Shown piece by piece: positions 42,991 to 54,400 of a stretch of DNA of 64,000 nucleotides. The DNA lies in assembly GCF_963082655.1 (NCBI RefSeq), contig NC_081555.1, positions 185,587,424-185,651,423 of the forward strand, in the 5' to 3' direction. The notes beneath the pieces were generated by a model, which made no database searches, had not been told where the DNA came from, and was given only the letters and a program-made list of their open reading frames with translations. The DNA comes from Stomoxys calcitrans (lineage: Eukaryota; Arthropoda; Insecta; Diptera; Muscidae). Position numbers and translations under genes: made by a program. Every line of letters starts with the position of its first letter. Position 1 is the first letter of the stretch.

Positions 42991-43334
42991 CTCAACTCAA
43001 ACGCAACCCAGCATTTCCCACGTTCGTGTCGCATACTCACAACACACTTCTCCTGCACTGCTAGTTTTCTATCACTTATGTGAACTGTATTACTGGTGTT
43101 TACTACTTCCACATTACTCCAGTTTGCTTTGACTTTTTGTTTCCTGATAGTTGTTGTTCCTTCCCTGCAAGATTTTTTGAAATCAATTTATAATGATTGT
43201 TTTTTTCTCGTTCGTCACTTTTGTTTCTTTGTCCCTGTTTGCTGCTCTTCCTAAGTAGTTCCCATTCACTAATTCGTTTAAGAAGTTTTTGTTCTCATTT
43301 ATCCATTTTTTCTGTTGTTCCAGCCTACTGCATC

Positions 43335-43600
43335 AGTCCTTGTACCTTGTTGTTATTGTAACCACATTTGTTCCGGTCCAAAGGACGCTAATAACTCGCT
43401 TCGTCATATCGAGCATCATAGGCACTCAGAAACTATGCACGAGTCGGTGCCGCCCGGCCTCTCATCGAGGCTCTCTGCTCGATACCTCTGATTGTCTGCG
43501 ACTGCAATTGCAACTGCTCCGTATGGAGCATTCCACTTTCGGTAACTTGTGGTTGCACCCAGAAGCTCCCAACAGAGTTTCTCGTAATGACGATGAACAC
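43335..43600 (-). repeat. GC-rich interspersed repeat, inverted copy
   Basis: Inverted relative of 42420-42720: GTTCCGGTCCAAAGGACGCT, GCCGCCCGGCCTCTCATCGA, GCTCGATACCTCTGATTGTC and CTCCGTATGGAGCATTCCAC. With the other arm it forms a large inverted repeat with a spacer of about 0.6 kb. Confidence 0.6.
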
Positions 43601-43699
43601 TTCACCAATTGGGGGTGAGAGTTCCGACCCGTGTGGTTCTCATTGTCATCTGGTGTACCTTTATCTTCATGATTTTGATTATTACCGGTTGCAATCAAG

Positions 43700-43800
43700 A
43701 AATTTTCATAATTTTATAATTGAAACCCTTCAATGACAAAAATGAGATTATTATTTAAAAGTTTTCAATAAAATTTTTAATTGATTCAATATATATAAGA
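43700..43800. repeat. AT-rich repeat related to 9115-9545
   Basis: Contains TTATAATTGAAACCCTTCAA and AATTTTTAATTGATTCAATA, the same vocabulary as the 9.1-9.5 kb stretch. Confidence 0.35.
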
Positions 43801-45461
43801 TACAACTTTAGTGGGTTTAAGATTCGAATTGTAAGATTAACTCAAATAGTTTTAACAGCAGTCAACCTTAAGCATGTTTTTTTTCTACGGCGGACCCTGC
43901 ATATTTTTTTAACTCAGCTATTGGCAGCAAAACAAAAAGGGAAACATTTTGTATAGACCAACCAATAGCAGGTTAATACGAGTATTTGTTCATTGTAGCA
44001 AAATAAAAATTTGAGGAATGAAAATAAAAATTTGTAGATTTAGACTTGGCCCTACTCAGGTTTCACAATAACCGAATGAAAGTTACGATGTCTGCGCGCT
44101 TAAAAAATTCAGTCGGTAGATCAGTTTCTAATGGGCTTTCTTACCATCCGTGTATACTCTAGTACGATATCCTTAAAAGTCTGCTTGACGGCTTAACTTT
44201 TAACATAAAAGATATTCTTTTATATTAAATCTGTTGGCGTGTTGTTGTCTGAATGTCTTGAATTGATAGCATTTTCGATGACTTTAGATTGATACCACGC
44301 ACAAATTGTGTTTGCTCAGCTTAAAATCATAAAATCACTATCTAGCCGACAAGCGAATTGGCCCATTGTGCAAGGCTTTGTTTTTTTATTTTTGGATGTT
44401 AAAGCAATACATCCATCAAGAACAACAATCATGTTGATGAGGTATTTTCAACAACTACAACAAAAAAATAGAAGAATGGCTGTGTACAAACGGGGCGGCG
44501 ATGATTCTGTTGTACCCTGCACTTCATTCCCATGAGATCCAAAATGACCCAAATTAAATCGAATACTTTCAAAAAGTGATGGGGGTTAGCTGCTCCGGCC
44601 CTTGTTAAATTGTCAAGTAGTATTGGCATATAGGCATCGAACTTACCCGAATACTGGCATTATGCCCCAATATCAGATAATTGTAACTAGGTTTTCTGTA
44701 TCATGATACTGTCATATAGGGTGCCAAGAGTGCAAACAAATAATAAACAAAAATAAAACTGTATATGAAATCGCTTGTTTCTGGAAGCAACCTGCAACAA
44801 CAACAACAACAGCCAAACAAACATTTGTTAATGAAAATCTGTGGATTCATAACGAGAAAAGTTATTGCCCTAATGAGTTGGAGTTTAGCCGCTTACAAGC
44901 GAAACTGGCTCCTGGCGACGACTGCAGGCTGAGCGTAATATGATGTGCCACACTCCTCCACGTCTTTGAAACTGCGAACAATCAATTCGCATGTAACAAA
45001 AGTTCTATGCGCTAATGACGCCGAACTGGCAACAAAGTTCCGTGTCATAATGATATTCAAAACTCTGACATTAATGAGACATTCGACATGAGCTATCAAT
45101 TGAAATGTCGAGAATTTCTGGCAATAATGTTTCATCCGAATATTTGCCAGAACACAATCGGCATCTTGAAAATAATAGAAGGTTGGACATATACTTTTAA
45201 AATGTCAACTTAGTTGGTTAACAGGGTTTGCGGTAATAAAATATTTTGTACAAAAACGGCATTATCCTAATCAATGATTTTTAGCTAGAATTCATCCGCT
45301 AATTATATTTCTTATTAACCATCTGAATTCCGCAGTAAAAATCCTTTGAAATCGGTTCAGATTATATAAGATATAAGATTATACCGCCTGATTTCCATTC
45401 CCAGCTGTAGTTACCCACAATAATTGTTGAGTAGGTGTAAATACAGGTAGTACTACACGAA
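43801..45461. other. Non-coding DNA, nothing recognised
   Basis: A CAA-rich microsatellite lies at about 44790-44811 (CAACAACAACAACAACAGCC). Frames of 75-80 codons have no family match. No gene is called. Confidence 0.45.
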
Positions 45462-45469
45462 TCCTCTAG

Positions 45470-46356
45470 TAGGGATCTCAAAGTCGACTTTCGACTAATC
45501 GATTAGCAGACTTTTTGTGTAAGAGATACGAAAAGTCGAAGTCGACTTTCAATAATTAAAAAGTCGAATAATCGATTTTGAAGCTGAATAGTCGAAAAGA
45601 CGAAAAAAAGCTGCACAGAGCTACAAGTTTGGCTTTGGTTATGTAGCTGCTAGTTAGCGATGCGTTGCAAAAAATCGAGTTCATAAAAAAAGAATTGTTC
45701 CCAATTTTTCTGAGACGCATTTGGACACTTTATTCTCAAGTGTTGCTATTCAATGCCCCTACGTTTACTCTTTTTGCATTAATACATGTTTTAAATTGAA
45801 TATTTATTTAAGCGGAAGCCAAAATATGGTAATATCATTGTTGAATCGGTTTGATGAACTTCAGCTAGCGGTATTCCGATTGATAATAATAATTGGTGCC
45901 AAAGTTTGTGCATACCCTAGCCAATTTTTAAGGATTACGTCGTTACAAGTGACAAATTATTTTTAATAGTTTAAGTTTATGTAAACTGAAATTAAGCCCA
46001 AATGTACCTTTAATCCATCAAGAGTTTATATTTGAGGGTGGGCTATATAGGACTATATCTATTCATTACACCGTATTCTGCCGTATTGGCCTTACGACTG
46101 TGGGGTGGGGTTTGATAAAAAGAATGGGGCAATTTGCATTTAAAACTTTTTCTTAATACCTTTCTTTTATGAAAATACAAAGAATTGATTATACCTTGAT
46201 GGCAAAAGAAGAAGTATTGTTTAGAAAAAGTTGCAAAAGTCAACATTTTAATAAAGTCGGTTGTTTTGCAAAAAAAGTCGAAAAGTCGATTTTTGCCATT
46301 TTGATAAAAGTCGAAAAGTTTAAAAGTCGACTTTTCGTCCCAAATTTAGATCCCCA
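45470..46356. mobile_element. hAT-like non-autonomous element with 8-bp target duplication
   Basis: Termini TAGGGATCTCAAAGTCGACT (left) and, inverted from the right, TGGGGATCTAAATTTGGGAC followed by GAAAAGTCGACTTT. The flanks TCCTCTAG (45462-45469) and TCCTGTAG (46357-46364) match at 7 of 8 positions, the duplication length used by hAT elements. Both ends are packed with subterminal AAAGTCGA and TCGATT words, which commonly serve as transposase binding sites. The interior 81-codon frame (45721-45966) matches no known family. Confidence 0.7.
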
Positions 46357-46427
46357 TCCTGTAGCCTACCGACATCACAATGATGAAATAACGCGATAAG
46401 CATTACTGCACAGTATTGCAATCTGCA

Positions 46428-46735
46428 ACTTTGCCCATGAACAATCCATTAAGAAACAGGGGCAAACTTCTCACATGTCAATGAGTGCTGTCCGATTGAA
46501 GTTTAAGCCCAATGAGAAAGGGTCTCCTTTTCATAGCCGAATCCGAACGGCCTTCCACAGTGCAACACTTCTTTGCGGAAAAGTTTTTATATGGCAAAGT
46601 ACCTCAGAAATGTCGCCAGCATTAGGAGGGTATAATCGCCGCTGACACATTTTTCTAATGTTTCCGGCAGGATTCGAACCCAGGCATTCAGCGTCATAGG
46701 CGAACATGCTAACCTCTGCGCAATGGTGGCCCCTA
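46428..46735 (-). mobile_element. tRNA-derived SINE, full-length reverse copy
   Basis: Read on the minus strand: GGGGCCACCATTGCGCAGAG, an A box region ending GGTTAGCATG, B box GGGTTCGAATCC (around 46674-46685), the body with TTCGGATTCGGCTATGAAAA and AATCGGACAGCACTCATTGA, and the end near GCCCATGAAC... It begins about 70 bp from the hAT-like element. Confidence 0.85.
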
Positions 46736-46739
46736 ACCG

Positions 46740-46935
46740 GTACACTCAACCAAATTTGTTATTGAAAACAGCAAAAATGTTGGCTAAAACAGCAGTTTAG
46801 GTCTGCTGAAAATGGGAAAGCAGACATTACGGCTATTTCAGCAAACATAGGGCTGCAGTATTAGCAAACATTTCTTACTGCTATTTCAACTAACAAAATC
46901 TGGTATTTTAAGTACACAAGTCTGCTGAAAAAAAA
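46740..46935 (+). repeat. TACACTCA-end repeat, copy 1
   Basis: Starts TACACTCAACCAAATTTGTT and repeats (T)CAGCAAACAT and TCTGCTGAAA words. It is directly repeated at 47187-47345 and inverted at 33840-33985. Confidence 0.55.
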
Positions 46936-47186
46936 AAATTGCATGCTACTTTTTATGGTTGCCTGTTACGTGTTATGGTTGTCTGTACTTGTTTTGAATA
47001 CTTTAGACATTCTTTAGATTTTTTATACATTTTGGTGGCAGAAATGATTTTAATTTGCGAAATATTTCCATCCATTGGTATATATTTCGAAATGCGGCTG
47101 TGCTAGCTCGCATTTTTTGTGTTTGCTCTACTAATGTACACATGGCTGGCATGGCCTTTTGTATCTAAATTTAAAACAACCATAAA
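46936..47186. other. AT-rich spacer between two repeat copies
   Basis: Contains ATGGTTGCCTGTTACGTGTT and ATGGTTGTCTGTACTTG, a short direct repetition. Nothing else recognised. Confidence 0.4.
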
Positions 47187-47345
47187 GTACACTCAATCAA
47201 ATTTGTTATTCAAGACAGTAAAATGGAAAATCAGATATTACTGCAGTTTCAGCATCTGTGGGGCTGCTATATTAGCAAACATTTCGGTAAGCTAAATCAG
47301 CAAACAAAATCTGCTGATTCAAGAACAAAAATCTGCTGAAAAAAT
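47187..47345 (+). repeat. TACACTCA-end repeat, copy 2
   Basis: TACACTCAATCAAATTTGTT, TTTCAGCATCTGTGGGGCTG and CAAAATCTGCTGATTCAAG. Same order as copy 1 but shorter by internal deletions. It abuts the mini-me copy at 47350. Confidence 0.55.
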
Positions 47346-47349
47346 GTTT

Positions 47350-47997
47350 TATTATTATACCTTTCACCATAGCATGGGGGTATACTAATTTCGTCATTCT
47401 GTTTGTAACTCCTCGAAATATTCGTCTAAGACCCAATAAAGTATATACATGTATATTCTTGATCGCCATGACATTTTAAGTCAATCTGGCTTTGTCCGTC
47501 CGTCAGCCCTCCGTCCATCCGTCTGTCTGTCGAAATCACCCCAACTTTAGAAGGAGTAAAGCTAGCTACTTGAAATTTTGCAAAACTACTTCTTATTAGT
47601 CTAAGTCGGTTGGAATTGTAAATGGGCCGCATAGGTTCCATGCTATGATATAGCTGCCATATAAAACCGTCTTTAATCTTGACTTCTTGAGCTAATTGTT
47701 ATCCGATTTAGCTAAAATTTTGCATGAGGTGTTTTGTTATGATTTCCAACAACTGTGCTAAGTATGGTTGAAACTGGTCCATAACCTAATTTAACTGTCA
47801 TATAAACCGATCTGGGGTCTTGAATTTTAAAGCCTCTAGATGACGGAATTACTATCCGATTTGGTAGAAATTTTGTATAACGACCTTCAACATACGCGTC
47901 AAATATGGTCTAAATCGTTCTATACCCCGATACAGCTCCCATATAAACCGATCTCTCCGATATCCAAAACTTGATATAGCTCTAATAGAATAGCAGT
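47350..47997 (+). mobile_element. mini-me-like element lacking its hairpin end
   Basis: A TATACCTTTCACCAT-type terminus, AAGTATATACATGTATATTC, a (GTCY)n tract interrupted by CAGCCCT (GTCCGTCCGTCAGCCCTCCG then TCCATCCGTCTGTCTGTCG) and about three units. It breaks off at ATAGCAGTTTTTAT, where the left terminus of the next copy begins. Confidence 0.82.
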
Positions 47998-49529
47998 TTT
48001 TATACCCTCCATCATAGGATGGGGGGTAAACTAAATTCGTCATTCTCATTGTAATTACTCGAAATATTCGTCCTAGACCCCATAAAGTATATATATTCTT
48101 CAACGTCGCGACATTTTATGTCGATCTAGCCATGTCCGTCCGTCTGTCTGTCGAAAGCTCGCTAAAGCTAGACGCTTGAAATTTTGCACATGTAAGTAGG
48201 CCAAATCGGTATATGTTTTGATATGACTGCCATATAATCCGATCTTGAGTCTTGAGTCTTGACTTCTAGAGCTTCAGTCATTTAAACCAGGCGCAATTCT
48301 TATCCGATTGTCTGAAATTCTGCACATATCAGTTTGGTATGACTTCCTAAAGCTGTGCCAAGTAAGGTCTAAATCGGTGCATAACCTGAGATAACTGCCA
48401 TATAAACCGATCTGTCGATTAGACTTCTTGAGTGTCTAGGGGGCGCAATTCTTATCCGATTTAACTGAAATTTGGCTCATATGGTTTTGGTATGTGCCAA
48501 GTATGGTCGGTTCATAATCTGATATAGCTGCCATATAAATCCATTTCTCAGTTTTGATTTGTGAGCCCCTGAAGGGCACAGTTAATACTCGATTTGCCTG
48601 ACATTTTGGAAGTGGTATTTTTCTATGACTTCAACACACAGAAAAGAGATTCGTTGCCTCAACCAATTTGTTTGCCAAACAAATGCCTTATGGTTCCACA
48701 TACTACGAAGTTTATTGCTTTTCTACAATACTCAGAGAAATATCCAGCTGGGAAGTGCAAATTGATTTGACCTGTCTTGGAACTATTATAACAAAATGGA
48801 CTACGCCAACATGATGAAATGCTGCATCACGACCAATACCCAACAGCTGAACGCAGGCTTATCTAATAAATCAGTGAGCTTCTCGTAAATAAAATGTGCG
48901 CGAATTGCAATACAGACTTCTTAAACTTTTACGTAGTATATGGGTTGCCCAAAAAGTAATTGCGGATTTTTCATATAGTCGGCGTTGACAAATTTTTTCA
49001 CAGCTTGTGACTCTGTAATTGCATTCTTTCTTCTGTCAGTTATCAGCTGTTACTTTTAGCTTGCTTTAGAAAAAAAGTGAAAAAAAATTATATTTGACTA
49101 AAGTTCATTCTAAGTTTTATTAAAAATGCATTTACTTTCTTTTAAAAAATCCAATATTTGTTTAAGCATATACTGGACATGTACTTTTACACTAATAAAT
49201 TGTACCATACTTAAAACCGATAGATTGGTTGGTTGAACATCTTCATTTAATGCTTTCTATAGTATCGTTATAAAGTTAGCTACTGAACTAAGAAAATGAC
49301 TGATCTCTGGTGCTGACAAATAAAAATTATTTACCATTATCATCAATTTATACCAATAATCGATTTCCAACCAATGATTTCTCTGGGTGTAACAGTCATG
49401 ACAAGTACGGTCCATATCGGTCAATAGCTGGTTGTACATGTGAAAAAGTCATTCAAAGAACTTGATGCGATTCATGGTGGAGGGTATATACGATTCGGCA
49501 CGGCCGAATCTTATCGCGCTTTTACTTGC
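47993..49529 (+). mobile_element. mini-me-like element interrupted by other DNA
   Basis: The left end TTTTTATACCCTCCATCATA, AAGTATATATATTC and GTCCGTCCGTCTGTCTGTCG start the copy, and units run to about 48635. The right end (about 49385-49529) has ATTCATGGTGGAGGGTATAT, the palindrome TTCGGCACGGCCGAA and GCGCTTTTACTTG. Between them about 750 bp of other sequence includes a mariner deletion derivative. Either material inserted into one copy, or two partial copies are juxtaposed. Confidence 0.78.
48941..49152 (+). mobile_element. mariner deletion derivative, right terminus lost
   Basis: Starts TGGGTTGCCCAAAAAGTAAT and GCGGATTTTTCATATAGTCG. It passes through the segment next to one terminus of the 17.9-kb mariner (TTCTTCTGTCAGTTATCAGC), then joins directly to the segment next to the other (AAAGTTCATTCTAAGTTTTA...TTTAAAAAATCC). 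The whole transposase gene is deleted, and the final 25 bp of the second terminal repeat are absent. Confidence 0.85.
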
Positions 49530-52514
49530 TATTTTTCATTTAATCAAAGGGAAGGGATTATAAGGAAATTGTTATCAAAACAAATTAAATTATAAATTGG
49601 TATTTGATTGATGAGGGGGCAATTGGAAGTCAAACAGATAATTTAAAGTCAAAAGGCTAAAAACTATAGCTAAGCTAAAGTGAAGGAGCAGCGGTGTCGG
49701 CGTGTTGGCCGTTTCACAGTTCTTGGAGAAATTTGCCGGGATGTTAGTTAATATGCATAAGGTTTGCATGGAAAGCCACTTGGCTGGTTGGCTGTGGGAA
49801 GTGTGTAATCAATAAGCAGTCGTCACTCACTGATGCTTTTCTATTAACAAGTGTGTGTCGTTTGCTGATTTATGTGCGTTAATGTATTTATGCTGCTTTT
49901 AGCACTTCAGAGGCTCTTTCTTTAACACCACACTCGTTATTTGTTTGAAAAGTTCTGCATGGCACTCTGTACGGTAACAGGCAAGGCTAAACCGCCGCCA
50001 GCGCCTGGATTTGTATCTTGTATCTGGCAGGTATTTTAGCTCCTTTCAGCTTTCAGGCATTAATGTGTACTTTCGTTGAGAGCTAAGCAAACGGTAAAAG
50101 GCAGCCAGGTAGATAGTTAGGCAGGATGGCAGGTTGGCGGGCGGTCGGAGGAAGACCTATTGGCCTGGCCAAGGAGATGTCGAGAGCAAATCTTACAACT
50201 TGGCCGATTAATGAATGCATAAATCTCTCTAATTACACTAGACTCCGGGGGCACTGCTCTGCCCATCTAAAGTAAGCGAATAAATGAACAGGGTACACCG
50301 CTTTCCAACGGTGGTAACCTCCATTTGTATTAAGAAGGACTAGGCAAGCGAGACGGCCAGTCAGCCAGTCAGCCTGCCAACCAGCTTACACTGCTGGCCC
50401 AGCATGGTAACAAAGATGATTAACTACTCGACATAAAGTTAATGGTATTCCTTGCAATAAATGTGAATAATTACGTCAATATTCAAGTAAAGCTGTCATG
50501 TCGTGGCCATCAAATTGAGCAGAAAACATTTGTTCTCCTTCCACTCCTGGCGGTGGTGCCCATCTCTTCTGCCCGCGTATGCGTGCCAGCATTATTTCGG
50601 ACGATAATAAAGATTATGAATTCATTTTTTCACTACTCAGCGCTTTGGGCGGTTTTGGGATGGGCGTCGTCATCCTCGTCCTCATCCCCGTCCCCATCCC
50701 CGGACGGAATGGAGTGATAAATAATAGAAAATTATTAATTTACTGCTTGTCATTAATACATTCTATTATCGAGCACATGCATTCGTCCGAAAGCGCTGTG
50801 GTAGACCTTCAGACGTTTCGGGGGCTCTGCCAGTTCCACTAATGATGCCATTTAGGGTCATTTAGCTTATCTTCAAAAGTGAACTAAAAACCCAGAGATT
50901 TGTATCTCACACAAAGCCATTTTGGGCAATTTCCGTCGAAAGCACTCATCATCCATTCATCCGTCCAGAGTTCCACAGAAGCAGTAGCGGCTTGAAGCCA
51001 TCTTGCCGCGGTCTAATATGACTTTTGGTCGTTGCTTTAGTTTTGTGTGCGTTTTGGTTGTCGTTTTTTTTTGGTTTTTGGAATTTTTTGATGGTTTTTA
51101 GTTGTGGCGTCGTTCGTCTTTTATGTGAATGTGAATGGGTGAACATTTGACTGCGGTAGGTTGGGGAAGAAGTTCAAAGAAAATTTTCATCACATGTCAC
51201 GAACAAAGGGACCGCCCAGCACAACCGCCTGCCTGCCACTTTTAATTTGATTTCTGTTCTGTTCCAGTTGCCACTAATTAAGTCATTCGCCAGACATTTT
51301 GACAACCCTAGGCTTCACGTGAGGGCCAGTGTCTGGGTGTGTGTGTGTGTGTGTTAACGTTTTAATGATGACGGTGGCCAATTGTCAATGTCAACGATAA
51401 AAGTACCCACAATTCTCAATTCACACATTGATAAAACTTTAGTGCCTGGTGATAATCACTTTGCCGCCGCCGCCGTCGCTACTGCTGCTTCTGTCTTTCA
51501 GTCAGCTCTTAGATGTCCCACCGGCACAGGGTTCCGTGTGTGAACGGAGTAAGAGGAAGAGTAAGACGGCTAGCATTGGCTTTCCCAGTTCTCATTCGCG
51601 TTTTGTCGATCGTCCCAAAAGTGAGCTGATATCAGTTGTTTTAATTTTTATTTTTATTGTCTTCGGTGACCACTAAGTTTAGTGGCTCTTTGGTTGTTGG
51701 ATGGTCTCCTTTTGTATGAGTATTATGTCAGTCCTTTTGGTAACACGAGAAGCCATAAATCGCTTGGTCATTGTCCTTTATTTTTCCTACTTTCCTGTGT
51801 CATGGAATGTAGACCAATGTGGATTCTTTGGCTGGGCGCGAGTGTGTATGTGAGTGCGGCGGTGTGCAGAGCAGTTATGTGCTTACGAACTCCTTCCGCA
51901 GAACAAAATGATTGCTTGAGCGGCCCATTCACAATGCTCGTTGATGGGAATGCAGGTGCACTGCTAGCGATTACATTTTGTCATTTTGTTCCTTTTTCCA
52001 TATTAAGGATTACTCCTATTATGGATTTTCCACGTAACAATGGGGGAAATGGTATAACGCTTAGCTCGGTATTGGCCAAGTTATGCGACACAATGCCTGT
52101 GTGGTGGTGGTAGTCATTGTTGTTCATCCTTTTGCCTTAATTCCCAGCCACTGCCACTGCTGCTCCTGTTGCTTCCGCCAGTTCATTTTTTATTCCTGCT
52201 GACATAACGATAAGATACCCATTCTGGTGGTAATGTGAAAGCATGCAACTCCATGGAAAACTATTCGAATGCTGCTGTCTGCCCGTGTGTTTGTAGTTCA
52301 TGCAAGTCTACAGGTAACCCTTGTAATGCACAACATTATGACCACTTCTAATTTGCCATCAAAGAGTATTCATTTGGTGGGGAAGCCCATCGATAGTAAG
52401 CTTGCCAGGCCCTCAAAACATAAATTGGGGAAAATCTAAACTATAAGTAGGGATTAGTTGGGGTTCTCCAGAAACACAAGATCTAAGTAGAAATCCAATT
52501 CTCATTTACACACC
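49530..52514. other. Low-copy, higher-GC DNA with microsatellites
   Basis: The longest stretch with no recognisable transposon. Microsatellites: a CCTCGTCCTCATCCCCGTCC-type tract at about 50669-50702 and (GT)n at 51337-51354. A 143-codon frame at 51682-52113 and 75-91 codon frames nearby show no family or splice context. Composition and lack of repeats suggest host sequence, possibly intronic or regulatory, but no exon can be supported. Confidence 0.45.
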
Positions 52515-53170
52515 CGTAAGAAAATGCAAAAGTCGGGCGGTGGCGACTTAATAATACCTTACACCTACACTGTAGGTACAGAGTAGGAGCCATATCTAAT
52601 TCTGAACTAATTATGATGGACCTTGGCAAATATGTTTGAACTGAAATAAATACGGTTGACAAATGCCAATATTATTGCAAATTAGTCAAAATCTAACGGA
52701 CAAATATGTGGGAGCTACATCTAAATCTGTAGCGATTTTGACCAAACTTCTTAGATATTGTAGTAGGCATCGAGGAAAGAGTTGTGCACAATTTTGGTCA
52801 ATAATGCGCTTGCAGTGACCCTAGAAGTGAAAATTGGGCGAAATAAATATATGACAGCCATATATAAATCTGAACCGATTTCTATGGAATTCACCAGTAA
52901 TATAAAATACATAAGAAAATCCTTTTTGCCAAATTTTGGGAGAATCAATGAACAAATGAGCACTTTACTGCAATAATTTTTAAAATTGGGCGAACATATA
53001 TATGGGAGCTAAATCTGAACCAATTTTTAGATTTCAAAGTATGTTTCGGGTCATTGTTAGATGGTGAGGACACATGAATATAAATGCTTTATTGGGTTGC
53101 AGATGGGTATTTCGAGATGTTACAAACAGAATGACGAGATTAGTGAACCACCATCCTATAGTGTTGTCTA
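52515..53170 (-). mobile_element. mini-me-like element, subfamily 2, short copy
   Basis: The left end has the hairpin AAGTCG-GGCGGTGG-CGACTT (52530-52549) and ATAATACCTTACACC. Units match the 37.5-kb copy (GACAAATGCCAATATTATTG; TTAGATATTGTAGTAGGCAT). The right end has ACAAACAGAATGACGAGATT and CACCATCCTATAGTG; the GTCY tract is lost. Confidence 0.72.
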
Positions 53171-54139
53171 TACAGTTTTCAAATTTGATTGCGAACAAAT
53201 TTTAGCAATTTGACGGCTTTTTAAAAATTTAAAAAAAGAAAATCATAATAAAATTTCTTTTTTATTCAAATAATGGGGTTTTGCTCAAAAGATTCACTGA
53301 TTTAAAAAAATTGGATTCTGTGTTTGTGTTAAATTTTTTTTAACGGTGTAAATCATTAAGAGCAGACCACATTGTTTGTTTTGGGTAGGATTTGCGTTTC
53401 AGGACTATTTACAGTTATGAAAACTATTCCCACTTAAAATTTCTGCTCAACTTTACAGTAGGTCTCTACTGAAACTTGAGCTGAATTTGAAGGCATTTCG
53501 AGTTCTTTATTCATATCACATAAGCAAAAGCTTCTTTCAAATTATTTTCGAAACTATTGGCGTTTCATACTGTACTCCCTGTATGGTGACATTGTTATCA
53601 CGTGCCGGGATAACTATCCATTGCAAATTTTGCCCAAAATAATTCTCATTGATTTTGGTCGGTCAAAGATCTACCACATTTGATCATTGGATACAAAACC
53701 TAAACTTCTATTTCAGCAATATCTTAATAAGTGTGGTTCGACTTAACACTTTCACTATTTTGTTTTGCTTCATGCGTTCACCCTCTTTAAAAGAGTTAAT
53801 TTGGACTCCTTTATTCTATTGCCACGGTTTGATCACCAACTTTTTGAAATTCCTTTAGAGAACATTTTCTTAAAATAAAATTTTTAAATTTTTGTCAACA
53901 TGACCATATTGTTCATTTCCGTTCCGAAAAATGTTCCCGGGAATTCCCAGGATTTCCTTTTGCAAAACCCTGGTTTGCCTCAAAATTTGAATCAGTAGGG
54001 ACTAATTTAAATATTCAAGTCCTGTTTATGGTCGAAGGCCCTATGGACCAGCCCTTTTGTAATTACATTAATAATCCTATTCTATTATAACACCACTAGC
54101 ATATCCATACTTATATCCATAGATATAACTATGGACCTT
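53171..54139. other. AT-rich non-coding DNA, nothing recognised
   Basis: No element or gene recognised. A 69-codon frame (53649-53858) has no match. Confidence 0.45.
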
Positions 54140-54400
54140 ATTTGATTCAGTTTCCGAGAGCTCTTGTACTAGTCACAATTTCGGCGAAATCGGGCAACAA
54201 ATCCGTTTTTTGGAATATCTGTCTATATAGCTGACATCCAAATATATTCTGATCTGGACCGTATGCTGATCGGAAGATGGGAGGCTTTCACCAAGTCACT
54301 GTGTCCAATTCCATCGAAATCAGATAATGAATGCGTCTTTTACGCGACTTTACAAGTTTTAATTTTTATACGGTTTCAGGCAGTTTTCTCCTCCGCGCTC
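54140..54400 (-). mobile_element. Degenerate mini-me tandem units
   Basis: Phrases ACAATTTCGGCGAAATCGGG, CTATATAGCTGACATCCAAA and TTCTGATCTGGACCGTATGC, plus CACCAAGTCACTGTGTCCAA, correspond to units of the copy at 145-980. No termini survive. Confidence 0.5.

Noticed and set aside
51682..52113. A 143-codon open frame as a gene
   Set aside because: It has no recognisable family, no splice context, and only moderate length for DNA with locally low stop density.
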